Shown here: positions 13,101 to 26,800 of the stretch, piece after piece | Layout: each line of letters starts with the position of its first letter | How positions within the stretch are numbered: position 1 is the stretch's first letter | Origin: Pristionchus mayeri | Lineage: Eukaryota; Nematoda; Chromadorea; Rhabditida; Neodiplogasteridae | DNA: 64,000 bases | Assembly (NCBI GenBank): GCA_036245805.1 | Contig: BTRK01000006.1 | Coordinates: forward strand, 21,112,365-21,176,364 | Direction of reading: 5' to 3' | The notes under the pieces: model-generated | What the model was told of the DNA's origin: nothing | The model's database searches: none | What the model saw: only the letters and a program-made list of their open reading frames with translations | Program-made: the position numbers and the translations under genes

Positions 13101-16100
13101 GAGAGCCACGGCTGTGCTTTTTATGAGTTTGAGAAACAGTAGGAGAGGGAGGGGTTTAGAAGGGAAGGCAGAGCCATCAATCAGTTCGTTTCGAGGATTA
13201 GAGGAACAGGGGAGGAAGAGGTCGTCAGAGTCGAGAAACTACCCGCAAAACGAGGCCGACGACGCAACAAAATCAGAGAGAAACATAAAGAATCGGAGGA
13301 ACATGCTCCCCAAAACGTGAGAAAAAGGGTGATTGAAGAGCCAAAAATTAGTGAGCAAGTTGCAAAAGAGTGACGAGAAACTTCCTGGAAGAATGGGTGA
13401 TTCGGTGAGTTCATCAGGAGAGGAGAGAGATGCACCTCCCTAGATAGCCTCCCTCCTCCTGTCCCCTCCTCCCCCCCTCTCTTCCTCTTCCCTCCACTCA
13501 CTCATTCCCAAAATTATCGCATTAGTGGTAGAAGAAGAGGGAGAGAGAGAGGAAAAGTTTAGCACCACAAGACTCCCGAATAAATGTTTTCACAGAGCGC
13601 GCGGAGCACGGAGAGAGAAGAGAGAGAGGACGGAGAGGGAGAACGGATGTTCGGCCAGCAGAGTTCCCCTTCAGTCCACTCTTCCATCAGCCACTACTAA
13701 GGAGTATCGAGCAATCGCTCTTTGCTCTCCTCCATCTCACAGGTAATACGAATTTCTCCTGTTTAAAAAAGAAATCTGTTCAGAACAATATGTGTGAAAT
13801 CACAAAAATAATATCATACTATCAGGTTGTAACATAAGTTTTGTCGCGTCCAATATCTTATGCATTTTAACCTCAGAAATTCTTCGAATTAATTTAATCT
13901 CAATTTCGTTATTCATCATCAGTGAGGGCCTTCGTACTCTTTCTTACGCGCTTTACTTCAGTCCTGTCAAGGCAGTTGAGGAGGCACATTAGTCAGACAA
14001 AGTTGTACTGAGATAAGGATTACAAATCATTTTCACGCATCAGCTCTTCTTGAAAAGGATAAATTATGCCGATTTTGTGTGATTTCCGTAAAGTACTACA
14101 TATGTGCATAATTTTGAATCACGGATAATGACAAACGAAAATCGTTCTAGAAATGTAGACGACTTTGTATAATGTGGATGGTTGGTGACGGTCGCGAAAA
14201 CTTTCGCAAGCCGAATTTTCTTCTCAATAGATATCCAGATCCAAATAGTGGTGGAATATAGTTCACCCAAAGTGGTCAGTATGCAGACAAAGTTTGGGGT
14301 AGATTGGGTTCTGTTGAGATAAGTGGCTCCATTCAGAACGATGGTATGTAAATTAAACTAATGAAATCGGCACTTTGTTCATATTCCTACCTCGCACACA
14401 TGTTCAATATCTGATTTGTTGTGTCCATCCTAACCATAAACCCTTCCCTTACTAGTATCTACTTGGGATAAGTTTGGAAATAAATAGCTTTTGAATGACA
14501 ATCTTTAATTCGAAACACCTAAACTTGCATATTTTGGTAAAATTGTGCGCGAATTGAATTAACAAAAATTCAAATTTCCCACAAGTGGAGTGTTCTTTCT
14601 CTCACTTGTTTAATGATAAATTATACTTCCATGAGTGGTAATTGGAACGCACTTATGTTAGTCACTGTTGTTGCAATTCTGGATTCAGAAGAGTTGGTCA
14701 AGTTGGCTACGAATCAGCGGCTAACCTTACACTCAGTGAAGTATATCTTTGATTCCGCTCAACATAGCACCATATCTGGCGTATATTTTGAAAGAGCATT
14801 GACGGGGTATATCACCATGCTGTAGAAGTTTGGTTCATTATTCATCTCTGCGAACTAGCACCCGATCAAACGAATTAATAAAATATGCACCAAATTTAAA
14901 TCAGTTCATATTAATATTTTTCGCATAGCCAGCGTGCGCAGTTCAGCTCTACCCTATTGTTTGAATGTGCATGAACACCCCAAACATATACTAGGAGATC
15001 AGGCATTGATAATGTTTGAGAAGTATCCTTCATGGAAATATTGTGAACCTCCGAAATGCGACAAAACTTATGTTACAACCTAATACATATATCTAGACGA
15101 GGCAAGTTTCTATCACTAATTTGAGAATAATTTTGAAATAGATTTGGGGAGTATCTGAGAAGAATATAACGAGAGAATATCATCCTTCGTTCGAAATGCA
15201 CAGAATGATTTGCATAGAATATTTTCCATAAATAATCCACAACGAGGAAAATATGCTTCGAATTAGTCAATACCTCGTCTGTTATAAAATTATTCAGAAG
15301 AAATAAACGTAGAAAAATCAACGCGAATTCAAAGAACGTTCAAAATTTTAAAATTAGAACTTAGTCCAGATAATCTTGGGAGTAGTGACAGAATGGGATG
15401 TACTCGGGTCACGCTGCTTTCAAATACTGACGTCTCTCTCAGCTTGGAACGATGATCGTGGAGAGCAGAGAAGGAATCGGATTAAGACTCTACGTGATGA
15501 CCGCAGGGATGACAGAAACAATTAGAATCATAGAGAGGAAGGGAAGAGTTCCATGGGCAGACTCAGTGACGGAGTCTGTCTCGTACTAGCGAAGAGGAAA
15601 TGGAGCAAGGTCCGACAACTGAGTTACTCATCAGAGCACGTCTGTCCAGACTAAGAGATGTAGACAGAGTAGACTGAGTAGATGTACATTGATGCTCGCG
15701 TCTACACGAAAAACTCACGCCAATGTGTTTTCGTTTAGCACTGCGAGAAATTATTACAATGCGAGGCGAGTGAACGAGTGGGAGCAGAATCAGCTATGAA
15801 TGACCCCATATCTGGAGCAATTCCCGCCTAGAGGACTTATTCCAGCCACTTCTGCCTGTTTTATATCTCACACGAGACCTGGGCGGCCTTTCTCTCGAAT
15901 ATGAGCTGCTTATTTATAGACAGACGAGTGTTTTACGGATATTCGTAATAGTTTCCTCCTCCATTAGATTTCGTCTCCTAAGTGATAGTCACGAGGCAAA
16001 AGCTGACTATCAATGCATCATGAGCGAGAACATCAACACAGTAGACATGAGCAAGCGCGTATCGAGTAACCCGGAACGGTCCTAGAGCATCCTAAGTCGA

Positions 16101-17564
16101 CGTGACAGGTACGGTAAGGAGCTCTGGAATGACGGGAGTCCTTCCCCATTCCCCCAATTGAGCATTACAAAAAGTGCAGTAGATAGAGGCAGAGCCCGTT
16201 CGAAGGAAGCAGGAGACGAAGGAGGAAGAGGAACGTAAGGAGGAGTCGGTATTGAGATGGGAATTGGGAGGGGAAGGGCGCAGACATTTTTGTGTATGAG
16301 CAATGACGTGTTCTCGAGAACTCACAAATTGACAATGAATTCACTTTTTCTTGTCGGTTCCGCGACTTCGAAAGGAATCGGCGACAGAAGGAGATTCTTC
16401 GGGAGGTCCTTTTCAGTGATCAACCTAGAATTGGATTCAGACGCACCCAAGAGATCACACACCTACAATTAATTTCGAAGCGACAGACAGGAACGTGAGG
16501 ACTTTGAGAGCAAGCGGAAAGAAGTGTCAACTAGAGAGGGGAAGTGGATGCCTACTAGAGTCTTCACTGTCTAAAAGTTCCCTCCCTTCCTCCTCTCCCC
16601 TTCCCTCTCCCCTCTCTCAATCCGATTGCAAGTGTTCTCGTATGCAGAAGCAGGAAGCTGCGACACTCTCAGTTTCAGAAACAATTATCCACAAATAGGA
16701 GGTCCAGCCGCACTTTGGAGGTGCAAACAACCATCAAACTACGGGACTTCTCTCTATCATGGGACAGGAAAGGCTGAGGAAATTCATTTTTTATCAGAGA
16801 TCTCACATAACTGCAATGAAAACACACGGAGGAAATATGATTAGTTGTGCCTTATGCTTGCAGTAGAAAATACAGTGGGAAAAAAAGGAAGGAGTGAGCC
16901 TATCGAGAGAATGTCCATGAGAACGAGAGGAGTAAGTGAAGGAAGTGGGCATCAAATCGAATAAATTTCTACGTGTGTTCACAAAAAATGAACAAAAATA
17001 CTGGAAGTTTGCAAGAAGGGTGAGATTTCGAGCAAAAATAGTGGTCATAATTCAGAAATGAAAGAAGAAAGAAGAAGCAGTGATAAATCTGAGCACTCGA
17101 GAGTAATCATAATGGGAGAAACGAGAACAATTGCATAATTGTTGAGGGAGCAGAGAATTCTTCATAAGAACCGACGTGGCAATCGACCAAAAAGCGAGTG
17201 GCGCAGAAATAATGGGCGAATTATTTGACAGTACAGTGAACAAAGAGGATATGCTAAACAAACAATGAAAATGAGGTAATGCGTGATTCATCGATAGAAA
17301 GTTGCAGAGCTACTCTACTGCAAAATCGACGTGCAAAAGTCATTATGCAATTTGTGGAGATAGATGCCGAGCTACGGTAATCGTACAAATACAAAATTCG
17401 ACGTGAAAAAGTCAGCATATAATTACAGAGAAATGCGCAGCAGCTGCAAAAATCGCGCAACAATCTGTATAAGAAGTCAATCATCAATAGGAAGTGGGAA
17501 GTGTCAGCTACCGTAATATAGAGACAATTCAGGAAAGTGATCAGTAATGGAAAGATACAATAAC
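10183..17564. other. Long gene-poor interval (7.4 kb)
   Basis: No convincing exons on either strand. It contains G-rich and GAGA-rich tracts (a 12-base G run near 10509; GAGA-rich sequence around 13520-13640) and a decayed mariner-like element at 13822-15083. Open frames in the purine-rich parts have low-complexity Arg/Glu composition and look spurious. Regulatory DNA for the divergent flanks is possible but not demonstrated. Confidence 0.5.
13822..15083. mobile_element. Mariner-like element with intact terminal inverted repeats, no recognisable transposase
   Basis: The left end reads aggttgtaacataagttttg and the right end is its exact reverse complement continued inwards, giving about 24 bp of matching terminal repeat. 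Both ends are flanked by TA (13820-13821 and 15084-15085), the Tc1/mariner target duplication. The 1262-bp length fits a full-size mariner. No mariner transposase motif could be found inside, so this is either an old, decayed copy or a nonautonomous derivative. Confidence 0.75.
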
Positions 17565-20463
17565 CTAGGCTGAGGTCTCCCTATATGTTGGTCGATATGC
17601 GGAGGCAGGAGAGGGGCGGTACGATCCCTGTTGGGATCCGTAGTGGATTTGCTGCGATGAGTAGGGAGGGTATGGCTTATCGAGAAGAGGCTCCTCTCGC
17701 ACCATCGGAACACCGCGGAAGTGAAGGTCGGACGAGCTAAATGGACACGATAGAGCCGGGAAATTGGCCCCAGCCGGAGCCGAAACCGGCATTTAGATGC
17801 GGGTCGTAGTCGGAGCCCACAGCGTGGTCGGGTGCCTGAAGAGAGCGCGGAGAGGAGTGCGAACACAGAGATAGACACTGCACACCACAGAAAAAGGAGA
17901 CGACTCGCGAGAGCCGGAACCGGGAGATAAAAGGCATTTGCCGGTTCTCGCGAGCCGCATGGGGAAGAAGCGACATATTAAAGGGGATGTTAGTGAGTTT
18001 CCGAGACCATGCGGGGGAGGAACTAAGGGAAGCATGCGATAGAACAAAGGAAATAGTGCTACTATGTACTTACTAAAGTGGTCAATCTTCCTCCTGTATT
18101 CAGCATTACTACATTATCGAGCTAACTGAGACTGCGACAACTCACCATTGCTCCTCGGCGACGTTTGACAAAAGGAGCATATACACACCACTACAGTATT
18201 ACGCGCGCTCTCTTCATCATCACTGTACAGTAACCGGGGAATTTCGGTTTGGGGACGAAACTCATGGCACGACATTGATAATCTATCTATCCTACGTTTC
18301 AAGGTGGGGAAGGTGGTGGGGCTCCGCGCTCAACTTCTCGATTGGCACCGGGGCTTTGCTACAATTTGGTTCCATGGGATCGGGGTCTGGTTCCGTTTTT
18401 GGCTGTACAAAATCTTGGACTTTTCGTTGCTAGAGCGTCAGAAAAAATCGAAGAGAACGGAAGGGTTAGCCGACAGTCTCGGGCGGGTTACGGGGTGTTA
18501 ATTACAGTAACCAGGACGGGAAGATCCAGAACCGGGGGTTACCTGCGTGACTCCTCGGATCCGGAGATGAACTTGTAGGTGGTGGTCATGGCACAGATGA
18601 AGGCGAAGAGGAAGCAGAGAGTGCCCAGAAGATGCATGTAGAAGGCGTACCCGATCGATTGCTGAGTAGATCAATGATTAAGAGGTGTTAATTATTTTCA
18701 TGTATTCATTCTGATGAGTTCGAGATGAATTTTTAAAAAAACTCCGCTTCCATAACTATTCTGGGAGATTCATTTTTCTTTTTTTTTCAAGTGGAATGAA
18801 TTTTCCATCTAACAAGCTTCTAACATTGTATGCAAACTTGTATTACAGAATCGGCTGTAAGATACATCTCTTCTGCTCATGAAGATCTCAATGTGGTCCC
18901 ACGCATTGCAACTCCTACTAATCATAGCAAGCATTTGATCGAAGGCCCCTCTACGCAATCTCCCGGCTGTCACAGAAGAAATGAAGAATAAATGCGAGAG
19001 TGATTCATCCCTCACCTCATAAGTGCCGACCATTCCCTGAACGAATCGATTGTCGACTCTGTTGGCTGCGAGGAAGAAGATGCCGTCGGCGATGAACGAG
19101 AAGATCACTGAATCATGATTTCTCTCCATTGTCAATTTCCCCCCCTCTGTTTCATGAGTCTGATCTTGATGCGAGCATTTAATTGATTTCGCAGGTTTTT
19201 GCTTCTTTTCTTCGAAAACAATCAATTAACACTACATCGAAAGCGCGAAATCGAGAGAAGTTCAATTCGTTTTATCAACATTTTTTCTTCCGAAAAAATG
19301 AATGGAAAGCTACTTAATGTTCAATGTATTATTGATTAAGATAATTAATAAACTGACTGGCGATGAATAGTGAGATGGCGAAGCAGAATGCAGTGGGAGG
19401 GAAGATGGGGGCGCAGATTCCAGTGCAGATCGAGATGAAAGCGAGGAGAATCGAGGAGATTATGAAGAAGAGAATCGCCTTGTGCCACGCTGCAAGGGAT
19501 CGTTCGCACCAACTCCAGGTTGTAATCGCTTTCGCTTGTAAGATACTCTTTCACATCCCGTCACAGATCTCGGAAGTATGCTTGCACCAAGGTATTTCCA
19601 ATCGCTCAATTTTGCATACAAACAAGCTTCGAGATCAAAATCGTCCCTACCTCTTTGTGCGAAATTTTAACCGCATATTCTCATCTATCTTTTGCTAAAA
19701 ACGAAGCTCTTAGACAAAACTATCACAGTAATCAACCCTAATAGCTGAATTCATGCTAGGACTCTTGGCGACACCCGCTCTGACACTCAATCTACAAGTT
19801 CTCTCTCTTTGTGGTCCATCATCTCTCGTCTCCTTCCCAATCATGTTGTAAATATATATTAAACAATTTGAGAAATAAATAATGAAATATGGCCTTACCC
19901 CAGAATTTATGGTGTTCGCTCTCTCCGGCTGCTCCGTCCTCATCGATGTTGTTCAGCGTGTTCTCGATCACTTGCTCAGCAGAATTGTCGAACTGACGAT
20001 TATTCATTTACCAATTTATCCGTTTATCAAATTTGTTTCCCATTTCTCACCTTGTACATGCAGTGGAGTGGCGCCTCTCCGTAGAATTCGCCCACTGACA
20101 CGACGTGAGTCTCCGCCCGGATGCAGTCCCACCACAGACCGTGCTGCCAAGTATCCTCTCATTTGGTTCACATTCAAGACAGAGTAATAAATTTTTAACA
20201 CGTCCCGCAACAATGCTACCATGAAATGCCTGTATCGATATTACAAATGAAACCTGATGTTCGGCTCGGAACTCGCGAATGGCGACAATCTGCCACGCAG
20301 GAGAGAAGACTCCTGCAACATATTATTAATTTGAAAAGCTATTTTCAAGCGTGATTCCATCCCTCAAAATCACAAATATCTCACCAGCCGAGGTCAGGAT
20401 GATTCCAGCGAGGATGAGAACGATGGATAAACCAAGCAGCGCTTTCTGAGCTAACGTCGCCAT
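17565..20463 (-). CDS. Claudin-like four-transmembrane protein (PMP22/claudin superfamily, nematode Clc-like)
   Basis: The start at 20463 is directly preceded by an acceptor-like ctttccag. TM1 is LGLSIVLILAGIILTSAG. The extracellular segment carries WQIVAIREFRAEHQ and HGLWWDCIRAETHVV with a later C (APLHCMYK), which is the claudin-superfamily W-GLW-C pattern. An acidic insert (near 19899-19992) precedes TM2 (ILFFIISSILLAFISICTG), TM3 (VIFSFIADGIFFLAA) and TM4 (YMHLLGTLCFLFAFICAMTT). Exons: 20463-20385, 20312-20254, 20143-20051, 19992-19899, 19489-19358, 19107-19016, 18661-18543, 17736-17565. The last exon joins in phase and gives a Tyr/Pro/Ser-rich cytoplasmic tail ending YRPTYRETSA. A junction or membrane-organising role is known for the superfamily; the specific role here is unknown. 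Confidence 0.8.
17904..17954. repeat. Short GC-rich hairpin in claudin-like gene intron
   Basis: Arms ctcgcgagagccgg and ccggttctcgcgag pair over 14 bp with one wobble or mismatch around a 23-base loop. Each arm also contains the palindrome ctcgcgag. It is intronic; its meaning is unknown. Confidence 0.55.
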
Positions 20464-23400
20464 CTGGAAAGATCAAAGATCACTTGGAATAAATGGAAGC
20501 ACAGTAATCCACGGAGACTCGATCGATATCCAATCAACAATGGGATGCAATTGGGCGCGACAAAGGGGTGGCCGGCACAACAATCACAGTTCTTCCTTTC
20601 TCGGCAGGTGCCCCAGCAGGGGAATCGATAAGTGAGTCATGCCTTCCCTCCTGCAGAGACTCGCTCTCGCAGAGGCAAAAGCTGTTGTGAAATCGAGTTT
20701 TCGCAACTGCCTGAGGGCACGAAATTCACGAGTCGAGAGTAGTACTCGAGATGAGATGAGAGATCAGAGACAATGCGAAGAGGAAGAGAGAGGGAAGAGA
20801 GAGGAGTGCAAGGGTGTGTGCCACGAACCGGTAAAGTGACCTAATGCAACTGTGAGAGAGGAGAGACAAAGATGTCACTGAGGAGCAACGGCTGTTCTCT
20901 CAATGACTTTGCAGAGACCTGTCAGAGCATTTGAGGAAGTCTGACAACGGAAAATTTGTAGACTCAGTTCCAGTGTGTTTCGGGGAAAAAATCATCGGAG
21001 AATCACAAAGAGATGCAATAAATCAGTCCCAGGTAAGGTTCTTAAGGGGGGAGCAAGGCGAACAAACGGCGGAAATCGGCCAGTGGTCCCTCTGCCATTT
21101 CGACATTGTTACCATGGAGCCGTGCGCGCTTTGCGCCGCAGAGGGGGAGAGGCTGAGGGAGAGAGAGAGAGAGAGATGGATTGCACCCCTTGTTATTGGC
21201 CCTCCCTTGCACATGGTCAGCAGGGGAGATTCGAATGAAGAGAAGAGAGAGAGGGGGGGGGAGGAATGCTCATGCGATTCGAACACTCATGCAACTGCCA
21301 CTGAATGGGAAGGATCGGGATGAGTTCACTCCGTGTATTTGATATTTGACTACTCGAGAGGCGACCATTACAAGTGCCATGGAGAGAGTCGAGTTATCGT
21401 CTCACTCTCTTCATTTAGTACACTATCTCTGGTCAGAGCGAGTGGGAGAATGGATTAGAAGAGGAGGATCGCGATCTCCACTAAGGAGGGGAGACTTCAG
21501 TACAACCGTGTGGATTGGGGGGATGGGCATTGGCAATCGAATCGAACGCCTCGCTGACTCTCAATACCCATTCATATGCAGAGATGGGCGAGGGAATCGA
21601 CCAAACGGCTGGTTCCATCCAAAAACGGAGAGTGAGTCAAGCGAAGAGATCGCATCGGAAATGTGGACATTCCCGGTTTTCAGCCTCGCATCGATCAAAA
21701 ATCAATATTAGAAAGGAGTGAAAAGCGCGGAAAATGAAATTGAATAGGAGGGCGCAGCGTGTTATGCCCATGCAATGACCTAGTGAGGAAGGAGGGGAAG
21801 GGAAGGATCGAGGGGAGATGCGAAATCGGCGAAACCGAGCTAGAGAGCGTGCGTTTCGAGGAGAGACTAGACGCGATGGAGAGAGAGAAAGTGAAAGAGC
21901 AGGGAGAATTGAGAGAGAAACGGCGAGGAAAATCAGCGATAGTAGTGAGGCTCCGCTGGGCATCATGACAGGAGTGGCCTTGAAATGGCGCATACCTTCT
22001 CCCCCCCCCCCCTCCACTCCCTAGCTGTGACTCCCAGTGGGATCAGTTACATGAGAGGATACCAAGGGAAGAGCTGAAAGGAATCAGACTGATTTCGAAA
22101 GCTGCTAGTGATTATCAAACGCGGAATGAGGATTGGGCTCATGGTCGATTCACGGACACAACGTTATGAAATAACGCAAGTAAAGCCCTATAATCAGAGT
22201 CAATTTCCATTTCTTTCCAGTCAGAGAAGGATATTGACAGTGGGCTTTATGGGTAGGGTAGTCATCACGCGAAGGTACTCCCTCCCCTCTTTCAAATGAG
22301 GTCGGCTTGGGCCCTTTCCCCTGCAATGGGATTGCGCGTGGTGGTCTAGGTTACCCCTGTGCCAGTCGACTGACAATAGAACCTGAGGGGAGGGAGAGGG
22401 AGGAATATCCGCAAGGTGGAGAGATAATTAGGAAAGGGGAACGACCGAGATGGGGGCTGAAGCCTCTACTCTCAGCAGGATTGGATAGGTGGGGGCTCGA
22501 GAGGGTGAGAGGATGCAGAGGGAAAGAGCCTTTGAGAACTGTCACAAACAGTTCGAATGAGGAAAACACGCACGATTTGAGAGAAAGCGAGCTCTGAATG
22601 GTGACTATTCCGTTCTCGATTGAATTGCACCCGGTGAGAACGAGAGTGGACACGTGCTGGTTACTCAACAACTGCATTCTACGAGTAAATGAAGAGGGAA
22701 GACGAAAACATTATCTATACAGGGAATTCTGACATCTGAAACATCTACGATAAATCAGATAGAGATGGGTAAATGAAACCATAGTGAAAAGGCACAACCA
22801 TGGAGAAGGAAGCATCGCTGTAAGTGATCACCACTGATTGCTCTCCTTCTCTCACGCACTCATAAACCTCAATAGACCAATTTCACTTCAGCTTTCTCTT
22901 TCTTTTCTCTCGCGCAAGCACTCAAAATAGCTTCGACCTTCAATCGATTGGGACGCTGAAAACACATGGAATTCGATGAGACGAGTACCCGTATGGAAGG
23001 AGAAACGCGCCCCGGGCTATCTATGGAGAGTGGGAATAAGACGATTGGGGATAGCGAGAGCCTCTCAATCGCACCCTATCTCTCGGTGCGCAGAGAGAAG
23101 AGAGAGAGGGAGAGTAGAATAGCTCATTATCCATCTAAAGGTGACTCAGGGAGGGATTCGAAAGGGAGAAGGAGAGTGGGGGGTGGAACATGTTTATGCC
23201 TCGAGGGGGTTTCTCCCTATCTGAGATGGCTGACCTCATTCCGACCTATCCTCTCGATTCAGGAAGTGGAGGAGGAGGAGGAGGGAAAGTTGGGAAGATG
23301 CATCTGTACACGAGATGCGATATGGAGATAGGCACGCGTTTCTCCCTCCAGGATGGAGTGATGATGGAGAGAGAGGGGGGATATGAAGGATTAGGGGAGG

Positions 23401-23880
23401 ATCGCCTTAGGGACGATCGGGAGTTCTTTGAAAGGAGAGATTGGAACGGAAGTGACCCGAGAAAAGGAAGAAAGATGCGTCATAAAGGCGATTTCAAGGG
23501 CACTGTTTGGAGGGCGAAGAGGGAGGAAGTCTGAAGGACGATACACTTCGTGTGAGGCTTCCATCTAGAGGTAAGCGAAGATATTGGAAGAAATTTCGAC
23601 GCTACGGATCAATTTTGCAATAATCGATATTCCAATTTGGCAATTTCCATTCCGACCCAACAAGGAGATCCTCGATTCTCCATTCATTCGTATCTCTCTC
23701 GCTGCTCTCGGACGGTCCTTTACCAGGTTTGGATGATTTTGTTGAACCTATATTCCACTAAAAATCGATAAAATAATAATATCCATGCATGATTTTTAAT
23801 GATTTTCACCCATTACGGCTCCAGCTTCTATTCCATGTGTAATTTGCTCAGTTATCAATGTCAATGATTCGAATTACAGT
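20464..23880. other. Intergenic interval, purine-rich, no gene seen
   Basis: Between the 5' ends of the claudin-like (-) and TRPC (+) genes, so it should contain both promoters. It holds GAGA microsatellite (near 21155-21176) and many GGGAGAGA-type tracts around 21240, 21880 and 23090-23290. Open frames here are Arg/Glu/Gly low complexity and unsupported by splice signals. Confidence 0.5.
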
Positions 23881-26800
23881 ATGGCGGCGAAAGCGGTGGG
23901 CGGCGAGGCCGCGGCCGTCGCGTCGGCCAAGTCGGCCAAGTTCGACAATCTCCAGCTGCCCGAGGAGGTATACGGTAGTTATTGCTCTTGGTGATTACGG
24001 TATCTCTCCACCATCGATCCAACTAAATTGAGAAACCTCACTGCCCACCGCACCATAGAGAGATTAGAATGAGAAATGGATTGGTTCTTTTGTTCACACC
24101 GGATTTGAATGAACTCGAGGATGAAGATTAGAGACCAAAAACCACTTTTCAGCGTGACAAGGCGCACTACTTCGGTCACATCTCCTACAAGCGCAGCGGC
24201 AGTCACGTGGTGGCCATGAAGAAATTTCGCGATGTAATTTTTTCAGTTTCCTTCATGTTACCGTACACCTACAGTACTCCTTTTCAGTTGGTGATCAGTG
24301 GTAACAAGAAGGAGATTCTCTCGATCATCAGTGAGATTCTGCCTGCCCACGACCAGGAACTGCGCTACCTCTCGAGTCTGCTCGTGAAGAGAGAGAGTCC
24401 CGAGACGACCAAGGTCAGGGGAGGAGATACGGTAGGGAGTGTTAATGGGTACTGTAAATGCAAAAGTTGACTGTTACTGGGAAAATGAAGGCAACTGTTG
24501 TTAAAAGTTGGACATCCCATTCCTTGCAGGAGGCTCTTCTCTCTGCGATCACCCTCGGTTCTCGCCCTCTCGTCGAACTGATCCTCCAGTTGTTCGTCGA
24601 TTTCCCGCACGAAGAGAGATCGGGTAAATTTGATCTTTGATCTTTTGAATTCGCACCCGAGACAGCAATCTAATTTGTAATCTACAGGATGCACGAACTG
24701 TCCGATGTTCGCTCCTCACATCACTCCTCTCATTCTCGCGTGCATCCTCAACAACTTCGCCATCGTGGAGACGCTGTTGCTCAGAGGGCACTCCATCCCC
24801 ATACCCCATCACTCCAATTGTCAGTGACAACCACATTGCTGTGTTTCTACGAGCTGCATGAATCGTGACCCCATCCTTCAGGCAGTTGCGAGTCGTGTCG
24901 TCTCGTCGCTCCGTCGAACGTCGAGCAGCTCCGCAAGATCGACGTCTACCGCGCCATTTCCTCCGAGGTATTTGCCGGCTCTGGTTATCTCCCTGGTCAG
25001 ACCTAAAACCCGGTTTCAGGCGTTTTTGTGGCTGGCGACGTCTGATCCATTCGCAGCTGCTGCCGCGTTGGCGACGGACTTCGAGCAGGCGATAGATGAC
25101 GACAACGTCGAGTTCATAATAAGTTACCTATTTTTACGTAAAAAATCATCATTTTCGTCTAATTTTTACGAGTTTGAATATGCTTCATATGTTTATGCGA
25201 TAAAAATGATCGAGTTGCAGGACGTGTACAACCAACTGCATCAGAACGTGCAGAACTTCGCCCTCCGACTCGTGGAGCAGTGCTGGAAGGTACAGTGTAC
25301 CGTTCTTCCGTCAGCCAACTTGGCCATCCTGAAGGATGCAGAATGGATCGAAGATGATTGAGCCTCATCAGGTGGAAGAAGTGGATATCTTTCTGAGTCA
25401 GCGATCGCTCTCTCTCCTCACCAACTGCCAGCAGTCGTATCCACGAGTGAGAATGGGATTGGACGCCTCCCTAAAAGATGTGAGCGAGGCTCTTCTTTGA
25501 TCTTTGGTCTCTGACCTTTACTAAAATATCATCTAGTCGATCAAATGCGATAAAGAATTGGATCATGGATGTAGCAATGAGCTCCACATACCAGACATTT
25601 CCAGTTCGCCGCGAGCATCCCCGTGCAGCGTGCCTGTGCCACGCTCTGGACCCAAGGTATAAATCCTGGTTCCTGGTTTCGGAAACAAGCCTACCATTCT
25701 CAGGCTGGTCCAATTTCGGGAATAATCTGGTGCGCGACTCCTTCCGCATCCTCCGTCACGTCTTCCTCTACCCGATCATCGCTTTGCTCTTCGTCTTCAG
25801 CAACGGGAGAATCGGCGGAAGCTTCAATGTGCCCCTTGCGAGGTGAGAGTGATCTTTGATTTTTTAGACTTTGCAGGGGAAAGTTCAGGAATCGAAGAAA
25901 TAACTTTGGGCAAGAAACTGGTGTTGCTTAGGCAGATTTAGGGACATTAATAAAAAATATCAAAGACCATATAACACACTATCTGAGATAATCGGAATAG
26001 ACTTGGCACAGACCGAAAATTCCAATTCCTGCTAACTTCACCAGTAGGTCGGCCTCCACGAGGGAAACCGACGAGCATCGGCAGAATGTCGATCCGCATC
26101 CGCGCGGGCGGGGCGCGGAATTTCAAAAATTAACTACGGTAGCTTCGAAATTTTAAAAGCGACTCCTATGACTGCGGCGGTAGGGGCGCTGCATCCCTCG
26201 ACAAATTCTAAGACTTTTTTACTCCGGAGAGTTTTTCGATCAGATTCCATCTAACGCCTGAAATCGATAATTCCACTTTTAGTTCGTACATGAAAGCAGT
26301 TCCCCAGAAATTTTTCAAGAACTCCTAAATAAATAAGAACTCCTAAATATTATTGGTGATCTAGCTTCTGCTTGACTCGATACATTCTCCCGTAGAACAG
26401 CGCGATTCAACAAGACGCGTAAGTTGGTCAAAATCAATTTTGAATGAATTATGGTGTAATTTTTGGGTTACGGTATGCGAGTGCGACGTTAGGGCGACAT
26501 TTCCCAACAGGTGTTAAATGGTCTGAAAATCAATTTGAAGCTATCCCACACCAATTGGGAAAAGTCGTCCAACTTGTGCACCCACCTACAGTAACCCAAA
26601 AATTACACCATAATTCATTTTGACCAACTTACGCGTCTAGTTGAATCGCGCTGTTCTACGGGAGTAGGTATCGATTCAAGTAGAAGCTAGATCACGAATA
26701 ATATTTAGGGGAGTTCTTGAAAAATTTCTGGGGAACTACTTTCATGTACGAAAGAAAAGTGGAATTATCGATTTCCGGCCTTAGATGGAATCTGATCGAA

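Noticed and set aside
20931..21323. Long purine-rich frames (Glu/Arg/Gly-rich) on the + strand around 20.6-23.5 kb
   Set aside because: They result from GAGA/GGGA-type low-complexity DNA. Several frames and both strands are open together, which argues against coding.
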